Below are positions 53,075 to 61,373 of a DNA stretch of 64,000 nucleotides, in pieces; position 1 is the stretch's first letter, and every line of letters starts with the position of its first letter. Origin of the DNA: Ornithinibacillus gellani (GTDB taxonomy: Bacteria > Bacillota > Bacilli > Bacillales > Amphibacillaceae); NCBI RefSeq assembly GCF_003730295.1, contig NZ_QTSZ01000005.1, forward strand, positions 1 to 64,000, given 5' to 3'. Both the position numbers and the translations under genes were made by a program. Below the pieces are notes generated by a model. It had not been told where the DNA came from. It made no database searches and saw only the letters and a list, made by a program, of their open reading frames with translations.

Positions 53075-55006
53075 TTATTCCAATTCTGCTCTTTTACGTA
53101 GTGCTAGAAAATAAGTTAATACAAATGGCACGATAATCACGATAACCATGCCGATTCCAAAGGCTAACCATCCACTTGGTACAATGGATAGAATCCCTGG
53201 TACACCACCGACTCCAATCGATGTTGCTTTCACATGCTGCATCGTAATAAATGCTGCTGCAATGGTTGTCCCGCCAATTGCTGCATAGAACGGATATCTA
53301 AATCGTAAATTCACCCCGAACATTGCCGGCTCTGTTATTCCAAGCCATGCAGAAATTCCCGATGTGAGTGATAATCCACGCAACCGTTCATTCTTTGCAG
53401 CCACCATCATCGCAAAAGCGGCCGATCCTTGCGCAATATTGGACAGTGCCAGAATTGGCCACAAGAAGGTTGTTCCAGTACTACCAATCAACTGCAAGTC
53501 CACCGCCAGGAATGTATGGTGCATTCCCGTAATAACAAGTGGTGCATAAATGGCACCGTAAACAAGTCCCCCAAGTAATGCATAAGAATCAAAAATAGCT
53601 ACCAATCCGTCTGTAATCCAATTTCCGATGGTGAATGTCACTGGTCCGATAATGATAAACGTTAAGAATCCAGTAACTAACAATACAACTGGTGCTACAA
53701 TCAATAACTGCAACGATTCCATAACCCGTTTCTTTAAGAAAATCTCAATCTTCGCCAATATCCAGGAGGCGAATAAAACCGGTAACACCTGGCCTTGATA
53801 ACCTATTTTATCAATTTCCAAACCAAATAAATTCCAAGTTGGGATGCCGCCTTCTTCCAGTGCTTCCCCGTAACTCCATGCATTCAGTAAATCTGGATGT
53901 ACCATAATAAGTCCTAATACTACTCCAAGTAATTCATTGCCGCCAAACCGTTTTACTGCCGACCAACCAATTAATGCCGGCAAAAACACAAATGCTGTAT
54001 TGGCGATAATATTAATCATATCGGCTAATCCGGCCCATTGCTCATGGACCTCGATAAAGGTCTGATTTTCATAAAAGATTCCTTTGTTCGCCAATATATT
54101 ATTTATTCCCATTAGTAAACCAGCTGTTACAATCGCAGGAAGAATTGGAATAAAGATGTCTGCCAATGTTTTAATCCCACGCTGTAAGATATTCTGCTTC
54201 TTCGCTGATGCTGCTTTCACATCATCCTTTGAAGCCTCACTTACTCCAGTATCATGCACCATTGCTTGATATACCCTATCCACTGTCCCCTGACCAATAA
54301 CGACCTGAAACTGCCCATTGGCCGAAAAGACACCCTTGACGATATCCATATTTTCCAATGCTGTTTTATCAACTTGATCCTCATCGCCAAGTGCAAATCG
54401 CAGCCTTGTCACACAGTGCGTGGCAGCTTGGATATTTTCTTCTCCACCAACTGCCGCAACAATCTCCTGTGCCTCCTTGCTGTATTGCATTCCGTTTGTA
54501 GGTGATGCAGACGGTTTAGCGGAGGTCGTTTCTTTGCTGCTCGCTCCTGCTTCTACCTCGACAATGACAGTTTCTCCAGCTTTCGCAGTTTGATCCTTCG
54601 TCAAAGACAAGCTGGAATACGTGTCCTTATTCGTAAAAATAATTGGTGTAATGGTACTTGCAGCATGTTTCGAAATATAATCCATATCAAATGTTACAAG
54701 TGGATCACCAACTGATACTTCATCGCCCTCTGAAATATGGGTCTCAAAGCCTTCCCCATTTAAAGCAACCGTTTCCAAACCAATGTGAATTAAAATCTCC
54801 ACACCAGCTTCAGTTTGTAAACCAATGGCATGCTTCGTTGGAAAAACCTGAATCACCTTACCATTTACAGGTGACACAACTTTTCCATCACTTGGTTCAA
54901 TTGCGATTCCTTCTCCCATCATTTTTTCCGCAAACGTAGGATCTGGAACAGACTCTAAAGGTATAACTTTCCCGTTCAACGGAGAAAATATTGATTCTTT
55001 CGCCAT
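53075..55006 (-). CDS. treP: Trehalose PTS transporter, EIIA-EIIB-EIIC fusion
   Basis: A 643-residue permease that imports and phosphorylates trehalose. Domain order: EIIA (about 1-155) with phospho-His in VEILIHIGLE (His74; His59 also conserved), EIIB (about 172-250) with phospho-Cys in ATHCVTRLRF (Cys198), and EIIC (about 285-635) with ten hydrophobic segments. B. subtilis TreP lacks EIIA, so the N-terminal EIIA here is a notable difference. The ATG at 55006 follows AAAGGAGG. Confidence 0.93.
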   Translation of the reverse strand: MAKESIFSPLNGKVIPLESVPDPTFAEKMMGEGIAIEPSDGKVVSPVNGKVIQVFPTKHAIGLQTEAGVEILIHIGLETVALNGEGFETHISEGDEVSVGDPLVTFDMDYISKHAASTITPIIFTNKDTYSSLSLTKDQTAKAGETVIVEVEAGASSKETTSAKPSASPTNGMQYSKEAQEIVAAVGGEENIQAATHCVTRLRFALGDEDQVDKTALENMDIVKGVFSANGQFQVVIGQGTVDRVYQAMVHDTGVSEASKDDVKAASAKKQNILQRGIKTLADIFIPILPAIVTAGLLMGINNILANKGIFYENQTFIEVHEQWAGLADMINIIANTAFVFLPALIGWSAVKRFGGNELLGVVLGLIMVHPDLLNAWSYGEALEEGGIPTWNLFGLEIDKIGYQGQVLPVLFASWILAKIEIFLKKRVMESLQLLIVAPVVLLVTGFLTFIIIGPVTFTIGNWITDGLVAIFDSYALLGGLVYGAIYAPLVITGMHHTFLAVDLQLIGSTGTTFLWPILALSNIAQGSAAFAMMVAAKNERLRGLSLTSGISAWLGITEPAMFGVNLRFRYPFYAAIGGTTIAAAFITMQHVKATSIGVGGVPGILSIVPSGWLAFGIGMVIVIIVPFVLTYFLALRKRAELE

Positions 55007-55031
55007 ATTCAATCCTCCTTTATTTTTTGAA

Positions 55032-55078
55032 ACTTGTCTATACATGTTAGTTTAACTTGTATAGACAAGTTATACAAG
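55032..55078 (-). promoter_or_regulatory. TreR operators upstream of treP
   Basis: ACTTGTCTATACA (55032-55044), ACTTGTATAGACAAGT (55055-55070) and TATACAAG (55071-55078) form overlapping palindromes with a common ACTTGTMTA half site. They sit between the promoter region and the treP ribosome-binding site, as expected for TreR repression. Confidence 0.7.
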
Positions 55079-55189
55079 CAAAATTTTATATCATTCTTTT
55101 CCATTTCCCTAAAAATTCAAAATACTAACCTGTTGAAGACAATATTTCATGGCTTGTAGAAGAAAACAAATTCAATTTGCCTCATGTGG

Positions 55190-55455
55190 CGGTTTAACTT
55201 ACTCCATTTGGGAAAAATCATGATGTCACGTAACTTAAATGACGTTTATCTTACTCCTATTTGAAAATTCATGATGTCACGTAACTTAAATCACGTTTAA
55301 CTTACTCCTATTTGGAAAATTCATGATGTCACGTAACTTAAATCACGTTTAACTTACTCCTATTTGGAAAATTCATGATGTCACGTAACTTAAATCACGT
55401 TTAACTTACTCCTATTTGGAAAATTCATTATGTCACGTAACTTAAATACGGTTTA
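55190..55455. repeat. 52-bp tandem repeat, five units (family TR52)
   Basis: CATGATGTCACGTAAC recurs at 55219, 55270, 55322, 55374 and (as CATTATGTC) 55426, 51-52 bp apart, each with CGTTTAACTTACTCC. The last complete units are almost identical. It lies upstream of the trehalose operon and ends next to the truncated typA copy. Confidence 0.92.
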
Positions 55456-55468
55456 TTCACTATAAATC

Positions 55469-55555
55469 AAACACCCGGCAAGGAATCATACTCCTTGCCG
55501 GGTGCTTTCGTTTTTTATTTATTTCGTTTTGCTGCTTTTTCCCGTTCACTTTGGT
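55469..55555 (-). pseudogene. Duplicated typA 3' end with terminator (left border repeat)
   Basis: These 87 bases are identical to 57191-57277. They contain the last 13 or so codons of typA and its terminator hairpin. The fragment has no upstream part of typA. It borders the cassette and can act as the terminator for the two immunity-like genes. Confidence 0.93.
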
Positions 55556-55599
55556 AACCTCATAAATATGCTGTACTATTGAAAAGCAAAGTGACTATG

Positions 55600-56043
55600 T
55601 TAATCTTCATTAGTTCGACTTGCATGAAATAAAGGTTCATAATCACTGATTACTTCATAAATGTATTCTCCACATATATACAGGTGATGCTCTACACCAG
55701 GAATATCCTTGCTGCCAAGCCAAGGCAATGAATCGTACCAAGCAAGAAAATTGGATTGATGCATTTTATAAAAAATATGATTTGCTCGATCAGACGTTTG
55801 TTTGCTTTGTTCAACAACATCTGCCAAATCCAATATATCTTTTCGATCACAAGTTTTCGTAAAACGGTATGTCCAAATATAATCTTGAATTGCTGAAATA
55901 CGGTCATACATCACATCAATGTGATAACCAGATGTATCCTCTATTTTTAAATGCAAACCTTTTTTAGGTTGATAACTGATTGATGATTGGAACACTTCCC
56001 CCACATCCTTAATAGGTTGCCATGATTGCAGTTTTTGTTTCAT
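55600..56043 (-). CDS. Immunity-like protein, second copy
   Basis: A 147-residue cytosolic protein without recognised family. It is a diverged paralogue of the upstream gene: both have a YD.I segment near residue 50, a stretch ending FYK-(M/A)-H/S-x-FLAWYDSL or YNAWLAAM, and HHLYICGEYIYEVISDYEP versus HHIFFTMDSVFEVLSDKEP at the end. The ATG at 56043 follows AAAGGT and lies one base after the upstream stop. A GTG at 56061 is an alternative. Its role as an immunity protein is inferred from context. Confidence 0.65.
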   Translation of the reverse strand: MKQKLQSWQPIKDVGEVFQSSISYQPKKGLHLKIEDTSGYHIDVMYDRISAIQDYIWTYRFTKTCDRKDILDLADVVEQSKQTSDRANHIFYKMHQSNFLAWYDSLPWLGSKDIPGVEHHLYICGEYIYEVISDYEPLFHASRTNED

Positions 56044-56044
56044 A

Positions 56045-56467
56045 TCATTCAGACCTTTCACGGTTAATTTTCAAGCAATGTGGTTCCTTATCACTGAGCA
56101 CCTCGAAAACGCTGTCCATCGTGAAAAAAATATGATGCTCTGCTTGCAATAACTTGTTTTCATTGCCTGACATTGCTGCAAGCCAAGCGTTATATTCCGA
56201 ATGAATTGCCTTATAAAAACAGCCGGTATTTCCTTTATGGAATCTAGCAAGCTCATACGCCTGATTCACCAAAGGAACAAGATCATTTCTCGATGTTTCC
56301 TCGGCATACCGAAACCCCAATATTTGTTCACTATCATATGTGATAACTGCCTTGTTTTCGTGCAAATCTTCCAGCACTATTTTTAATCCTTTATCACTGA
56401 AATCAAATGCTTTATCATAGACTTCACCCACTAAATGAGGGGCAAGATCCCAAATGGCAAGTTTCAT
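56045..56467 (-). CDS. Immunity-like protein, first copy
   Basis: A 140-residue acidic cytosolic protein. It is related along its whole length to the next gene and has no signal peptide. Small acidic single-domain proteins directly after a toxin gene are typical of immunity proteins, but no named family could be assigned. The ATG at 56467 with GGAAGGG upstream is preferred to the ATG at 56506, which lacks a ribosome-binding site. It is 128 bases downstream of the toxin-like gene. Confidence 0.65.
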   Translation of the reverse strand: MKLAIWDLAPHLVGEVYDKAFDFSDKGLKIVLEDLHENKAVITYDSEQILGFRYAEETSRNDLVPLVNQAYELARFHKGNTGCFYKAIHSEYNAWLAAMSGNENKLLQAEHHIFFTMDSVFEVLSDKEPHCLKINRERSE

Positions 56468-56595
56468 CCTATTACTATCCCTTCCATAATCACATAAATG
56501 ATTCATTTCTTTTGCTATCGTCCTAAATACAATAATTTATTAATGTACTTTAGATGCTCACTTATAAACTCTAAAAATAAATTGTCTTTAGTGAT

Positions 56596-57060
56596 TTACT
56601 TATATCTTACCTTATCTGTATAATTACTATTATTGGGTGTTGGATATCTGAGCGAAGGATAATTGTCTTTACTAGTATAAGAGGTAACAGTCTTTCCATT
56701 ATATTTTTTCAATATAACTCCACTATCTCCAGTTGATTGTGGCTTCCCTGGCATTCTATCAAAATCAGCATTACGTTGCCTAATACCACCGGACTTCTCA
56801 TAGTTATATACTCTTCCAGTATCGTTAGTTAACCTTGCAGTGGATTTTATACTACCCCATATTTGAGTGGGATTACATTGAATAGTTATATCATCGATGT
56901 GATATCTAGTATCTGAAATCCCATTAACCTCAGTACTTTTTATCCCACAAACTGGGGGTGAAGCTAATACCTCAGAAACAGGCTTAGCATTGAAGAAAGC
57001 AAAGAATCCCAAAACGAAAATAAAAATGAATTTACCGAATGACTTTTTCAAAATCATCAT
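56596..57060 (-). CDS. Secreted toxin-like protein
   Basis: About 150 residues. A hydrophobic signal sequence (SFGKFIFIFVLGFFAFF) precedes a likely cleavage near residue 33. The C-terminal third has the spacing seen at the end of many polymorphic-toxin tips: GGIRQRNADFDRMPG, a Gly/Lys region, VTSYTSKD..PSLRYP and final DKVRYK. This resemblance is from memory and no Pfam name is offered. Two codons start the frame next to GGAAGG; a TTG nine bases further on (MKKSFGK) may be the real start. Two cysteines (C-C about residues 38 and 62) could form a disulfide. Confidence 0.6.
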   Translation of the reverse strand: MMILKKSFGKFIFIFVLGFFAFFNAKPVSEVLASPPVCGIKSTEVNGISDTRYHIDDITIQCNPTQIWGSIKSTARLTNDTGRVYNYEKSGGIRQRNADFDRMPGKPQSTGDSGVILKKYNGKTVTSYTSKDNYPSLRYPTPNNSNYTDKVRYK

Positions 57061-57095
57061 CCTTCCATATTTAATAATATTAGCTTAACAAACAT
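57057..57095 (-). CDS. Possible 12-codon leader ORF before the toxin-like gene
   Basis: An ATG nine bases after GGAGG opens MFVKLILLNMEG and stops at a TGA overlapping the ATG of the toxin-like gene. It could couple translation of the toxin to a leader. It is short, so coding is uncertain. Confidence 0.3.
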   Translation of the reverse strand: MFVKLILLNMEG

Positions 57096-57184
57096 ATTCC
57101 GGATCCTCCATAGATAAATATGCCTTTTATTTCATGGTTTATCGACAAAAGTTTTCTCTTACCCCATCATATATTTTATAGCTA

Positions 57185-57229
57185 CCAAAAAAACACCCGG
57201 CAAGGAATCATACTCCTTGCCGGGTGCTT
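57185..57229 (-). terminator. Terminator of typA
   Basis: On the minus strand GCACCCGGCAAGGA pairs with TCCTTGCCGGGTGT and is followed by seven T. An identical hairpin is duplicated at 55469-55507. Confidence 0.92.
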
Positions 57230-57277
57230 TCGTTTTTTATTTATTTCGTTTTGCTGCTTTTTCCCGTTCACTTTGGT
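57191..57277 (-). repeat. Right border repeat: genuine typA 3' end
   Basis: This 87-bp segment (end of typA plus terminator) is identical to 55469-55555, in the same orientation. The two copies delimit a 1635-bp interval holding the toxin-like and immunity-like genes. Confidence 0.93.
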
Positions 57278-59060
57278 TAAGGATTTTTTTACGCAAACGA
57301 ATGTTTTCAGGTGTAACTTCACAGTATTCATCGTCATTCAAATACTGAATTGCCTGCTCCAGTGACATATCTCTTGTTTTACGGATGGTCGCTGTTTGAT
57401 CCTTTGTTGCTGAACGAACGTTGGTTAAATGTTTTTCGCGGGTAATGTTAACCGTTAAATCATTCTCTCGGTTGTGCTCGCCAACAATCATACCTGCATA
57501 TACTTCTGTACCTGGATCAACAAAAATAATTCCGCGATCCTCCAGATGCATAATTCCGTACGTCGAGACTTTTCCGTTTTCAAGTGCAACAAGCACACCC
57601 TGACGACGGCCGCCAATTTTTCCTTTTACTACTGGTTCATAGGCATCGAATGTATGGTTTAAAATGCCGTAACCATGTGTTTGGGTCATAAATTCTGTTG
57701 CATAGCCAATCAATCCGCGAGATGGCACGCGGAATTCCAAGCGAACCTGTCCATTTCCATGGTTCACCATATCAAGCATTTCACCTTTACGTGTACCAAT
57801 CGCTTCCATGACCGCACCAGTATATTCTTCCGGCACATCGACTTGAACGCGCTCAATCGGTTCACATTCTACACCATCTACTTCTTTGATGATGACCTGT
57901 GGTTTTGAAATCTGCAGTTCGAAGCCTTCCCGGCGCATATTTTCAATTAAAATAGACAAATGCAGCTCGCCGCGACCGGAAACGACCCATGCGTCTGGGG
58001 AATCCGTTTGATCTACACGTAGACTTACATCTGTTTTTAATTCCTTCATCAAACGTTCATTAATTTGACGAGAAGTAATAAACTTACCGTCCTTACCCGC
58101 AAAAGGACTATTATTGACGACAAACGTCATTTGCAAGGTTGGTTCATCAATGTGAAGCAAAGGCAATGCCTCCAGATGCTCTGGCTGACAAATTGTTTCT
58201 CCAATATTGATATCATCCAGGCCGGAAATAGCAACAATATCCCCAGCTACGGCTTCCTTAATTTCAATTCGTTTCAAACCAATAAAACCGAGTAATTTTG
58301 AAATACGGAAATTCTTTGTGGAACCATCAGTCCGCATGACCGTAACCTGTTGTCCGACACTGATTTTCCCGCGAGCAACACGGCCAACACCAATTCTACC
58401 AACATAGTCATTGTAGTCCAAAAGTGTAACCTGTAGCTGTAGGAAATCATCCCGTGTATCAGCAGGGGCAGGAATATGATCCATGATTGTATCAAACACT
58501 GGGTCCATGGTCGCTCCCTGTTCTTCCGGTGTGTATCCAGATGTTCCGTTCAATGCTGATGCAAATACGACTGGAAACTCCAATTGGTCATCGTCTGCGC
58601 CAAGATCAATAAATAAATCAAGTACTTCATCAATCACTTCAGTCGGGCGAGCATTGGGACGGTCCACTTTATTTACCACGACGATTGGCGTCAACTTCGC
58701 TTCCAATGCTTTTTTCAGAACAAAGCGTGTTTGCGGCATTGTTCCTTCAAAAGCATCTACAACAAGTGCCACACCATCTACCATTTTCATAATCCGTTCC
58801 ACTTCCCCACCGAAATCGGCGTGACCTGGCGTATCCATGATGTTGATGGTATTTCCTTTGTATTGGATGGCCGTATTTTTTGCTAATATGGTGATACCAC
58901 GTTCCCGCTCGATATCTCCGGAATCCATGGCACGATCTTCAACTTGTTCATTATCACGAAATGTTCCACCATATTTCAACAGCTGATCCACTAAGGTAGT
59001 TTTACCATGGTCAACGTGGGCAATAATGGCAATATTCCGTATATCTTCTCGTAATTGCAT
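57237..59060 (-). CDS. typA: Ribosome-associated GTPase TypA/BipA
   Basis: A 607-residue translational GTPase. G1 AHVDHGKT (about 14-21), switch ERERGITI (about 51), DTPGHADF (about 76), NKVDRP (about 130), then EF-G-like domains 2, 3 and 5 and the TypA-specific C-terminal domain ending KRNK. It aids ribosome assembly and stress growth. GAGGAG precedes the ATG. The gene is intact, although its last codons are duplicated 1.7 kb downstream. Confidence 0.95.
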   Translation of the reverse strand: MQLREDIRNIAIIAHVDHGKTTLVDQLLKYGGTFRDNEQVEDRAMDSGDIERERGITILAKNTAIQYKGNTINIMDTPGHADFGGEVERIMKMVDGVALVVDAFEGTMPQTRFVLKKALEAKLTPIVVVNKVDRPNARPTEVIDEVLDLFIDLGADDDQLEFPVVFASALNGTSGYTPEEQGATMDPVFDTIMDHIPAPADTRDDFLQLQVTLLDYNDYVGRIGVGRVARGKISVGQQVTVMRTDGSTKNFRISKLLGFIGLKRIEIKEAVAGDIVAISGLDDINIGETICQPEHLEALPLLHIDEPTLQMTFVVNNSPFAGKDGKFITSRQINERLMKELKTDVSLRVDQTDSPDAWVVSGRGELHLSILIENMRREGFELQISKPQVIIKEVDGVECEPIERVQVDVPEEYTGAVMEAIGTRKGEMLDMVNHGNGQVRLEFRVPSRGLIGYATEFMTQTHGYGILNHTFDAYEPVVKGKIGGRRQGVLVALENGKVSTYGIMHLEDRGIIFVDPGTEVYAGMIVGEHNRENDLTVNITREKHLTNVRSATKDQTATIRKTRDMSLEQAIQYLNDDEYCEVTPENIRLRKKILNQSEREKAAKRNK

Positions 59061-59172
59061 AAAAACGCTCCTCTATAAATAACGAATGAATCAAACTAGA
59101 TTATTATAACACATACAAGCTCCGTTAAAAAGAACAATCAATTATTTTTTGATATTTTTTCCAAAAACAACC

Positions 59173-60501
59173 CTATCCTCGAAGCGTGATGGTAAATTTA
59201 GCTCCGCCAAGTTCTGATTTCCCTATTGCAATGGTGCCATTGGATTGTTCTATAATTGCACGTGAAATCGCTAGTCCAAGCCCGGTTTCGCCATTCTTAC
59301 CTTTTACAAAACGGTGAAAAATATGTGGGATGAATGCTTCGGAAATGCCCGGTCCATCATCCTCAATGATAATTTGTTTGGTTTGCTGGTCTTTATACGC
59401 ATGAATTTGAACCATCGTATGGGCATGGCGGATTCCATTAAAAGTAATATTCAGTAAGGCACGTAAAAACTTTTCCTCATCTACATCAAGCTGCAGCTGG
59501 TCCTCCACATCCACCTTCAATTCAATGTTTTTTTCATTGATAAGCGGCAAGGCCCGATCTGTCACTTGCTTCATTAGTGCAGCTGCATCTAGCTTCATCG
59601 GCTGATAGGCTGTCTGTTCACTATCCAGCTTGGCTAATAAAATCATTTCATTAATAATTGTTTTAAGTCGATTCACTTCTGTCACAATGACTTCAAGACC
59701 TTTATCCGTTTCCTGTGCATCAAAAACCTTTTCCTTAATTCCTTCAGCATAGCCTTGGATTGTCATGAGCGGAGTCTTTAACTCATGGCTCGCATTTTGA
59801 AAAAACACTTGCTGTGACTGGATATAGCGCTGCAGTTCATTCGCCATATCGTATACGCTTTGGGCAACTTCCTTAATCTCCCCTGTCGCACGGATCGGTT
59901 CAATCTGGTCAAATTGTCGCTTCTCAATTTTTTTCAATTGCCATTTTAGGCGTGTCAGCGGGGTAACCAGCTTATTCGTTAAGAAGTAGCTTAAGATAAC
60001 TGCTGCAATCGCACCAATAATAAATACAAGAATCAATCGAGCCACAAAGCTCTGTTGAACAGCGCGTAAATCATTCAAAGGTGTTAATAATATTAATTCT
60101 ACCCCGGTATGCTCCGGATAAAATAAAATACGCGATGTAACAAATTTATCTTTTCCATATTCCCACAGCTTGCCGCTCGTATCTAAAATATTATTATTGC
60201 GAATGAATCCTTTCACAACCTGATTGGACATCGTTGAAAAAAGGACAGCATTTTGAGCACGATCATATAAAATGAGCTGCAGGTTTTGCTCCTCCAAAAA
60301 TTCACTAAACTGCTTATTCTGCCCAGTTCCATATTGTTCGTTCAGTACATTAACAAGTATTTCACCCTGTTGCTCCAGTTGTCTTTGCTCATTTTGCACG
60401 AGTAAATCCATAATTAAGGAATGAATAAAAAATCCAGTTACCGCCAAGATGACTAACAAAAGGGCTGTAAACGCGGCATTCAACTGATATTGCAGCTTCA
60501 T
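59173..60501 (-). CDS. cssS: Sensor histidine kinase, CssS-like
   Basis: A 442-residue membrane kinase with helices at about 9-30 and 152-172, an extracytoplasmic sensor between them, HAMP, phospho-His in NASHELKTPLMTIQGYAEGI (about 240) and ATPase boxes FNGIRHA, EDDGPGI and GETGLGLAIS. It is paired with a CssR-like regulator and divergent htrA, matching CssRS, which senses misfolded secreted proteins in B. subtilis. ATGA overlap with cssR. Confidence 0.8.
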   Translation of the reverse strand: MKLQYQLNAAFTALLLVILAVTGFFIHSLIMDLLVQNEQRQLEQQGEILVNVLNEQYGTGQNKQFSEFLEEQNLQLILYDRAQNAVLFSTMSNQVVKGFIRNNNILDTSGKLWEYGKDKFVTSRILFYPEHTGVELILLTPLNDLRAVQQSFVARLILVFIIGAIAAVILSYFLTNKLVTPLTRLKWQLKKIEKRQFDQIEPIRATGEIKEVAQSVYDMANELQRYIQSQQVFFQNASHELKTPLMTIQGYAEGIKEKVFDAQETDKGLEVIVTEVNRLKTIINEMILLAKLDSEQTAYQPMKLDAAALMKQVTDRALPLINEKNIELKVDVEDQLQLDVDEEKFLRALLNITFNGIRHAHTMVQIHAYKDQQTKQIIIEDDGPGISEAFIPHIFHRFVKGKNGETGLGLAISRAIIEQSNGTIAIGKSELGGAKFTITLRG

Positions 60502-61184
60502 TGTGCTTCCTCACTATGACGTAATCGGTACCCAAATCCCCATACCGTTTCCAGCGGCATATTGGAAAACTTTTTCCGCAGCCGTTTTACAAGGTCGTCG
60601 ACGGCACGATCACTACCAAAGTAATCCTCCCCCCAAATTCGCAGCAGCAGCTCTTCTCTGGAAAAAGCTCGATTCACATGCTCCGCAAATAACAGCAGCA
60701 TATCATATTCCTTCGTTGTAATTTCTTGTTCCTCCCCTTCCCAAAATACACGCCGCTCTTGCTTATAAATAAGTAACGAACCAACATGCAGCTTGTCCTG
60801 CTCTATGTTTCCAGTGGAAGGCTGGGAGCGCTTGAATAATCGTTTTACACGAGCGACCAGCTCTCTTGGACTAAAAGGTTTGGTTAAATAATCGTCGCCA
60901 CCTAGCTCTAACCCTAATATTTTATCGATTTCCTCATCCTTTGCTGAAATCATGATGATGGGAACATCGCTTTCATTTCTAATTTGTTTACAAAATTCAT
61001 ACCCATTCATACCGGGCAGCATAATATCGAGTATCCACATATCCGGAGGGTTTGTTTCCCATAATGCTGTTCCAGCTTCTGCAGAATCCAAAACAATCAC
61101 ATCATATCCCTCCTTCTTTAAAAAAGCGGATACGATGTTTTGAATGTTCGGATCATCCTCCACAATTCCGATTGTCTGGCCCAT
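60498..61184 (-). CDS. cssR: OmpR-family response regulator, CssR-like
   Basis: A 228-residue regulator. The receiver has phospho-Asp in MWILDIMLPGMNGYE (about residue 51), and the winged helix ends with DRAVDDLVKRLRKK and LETVWGFGYR, strongly resembling CssR. The ATG at 61184 has AAGGAG eight bases upstream; a GTG three codons earlier lies on that site. Divergent from htrA, with TTTTACAY motifs between. Confidence 0.83.
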   Translation of the reverse strand: MGQTIGIVEDDPNIQNIVSAFLKKEGYDVIVLDSAEAGTALWETNPPDMWILDIMLPGMNGYEFCKQIRNESDVPIIMISAKDEEIDKILGLELGGDDYLTKPFSPRELVARVKRLFKRSQPSTGNIEQDKLHVGSLLIYKQERRVFWEGEEQEITTKEYDMLLLFAEHVNRAFSREELLLRIWGEDYFGSDRAVDDLVKRLRKKFSNMPLETVWGFGYRLRHSEEAQ

Positions 61185-61221
61185 AGCTGGCACTCCTTTC
61201 AGATCACAATGCTTTTCTTTA

Positions 61222-61279
61222 TTTTTACATGTAACGAGACGTTAGGCAATTATTAATAGCTTTTACACACTTTTTACAT
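61222..61279. promoter_or_regulatory. Candidate CssR-binding octamers between cssR and htrA
   Basis: TTTTACAT (61223-61230), TTTTACAC (61261-61268) and TTTTACAT (61272-61279) occur in the divergent promoter region; the last two are 11 bp apart, one helical turn. They resemble the octamers described in B. subtilis htrA promoters. The -10 hexamers are not clear enough to assign. Confidence 0.5.
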
Positions 61280-61373
61280 AATTATCCCTAAGCTGTGCCA
61301 ACTACACTGGGTAAGATAAACATATAGCAAACAAACACCATACACATACATGTCTAACGAAAGGATGGTTAAC

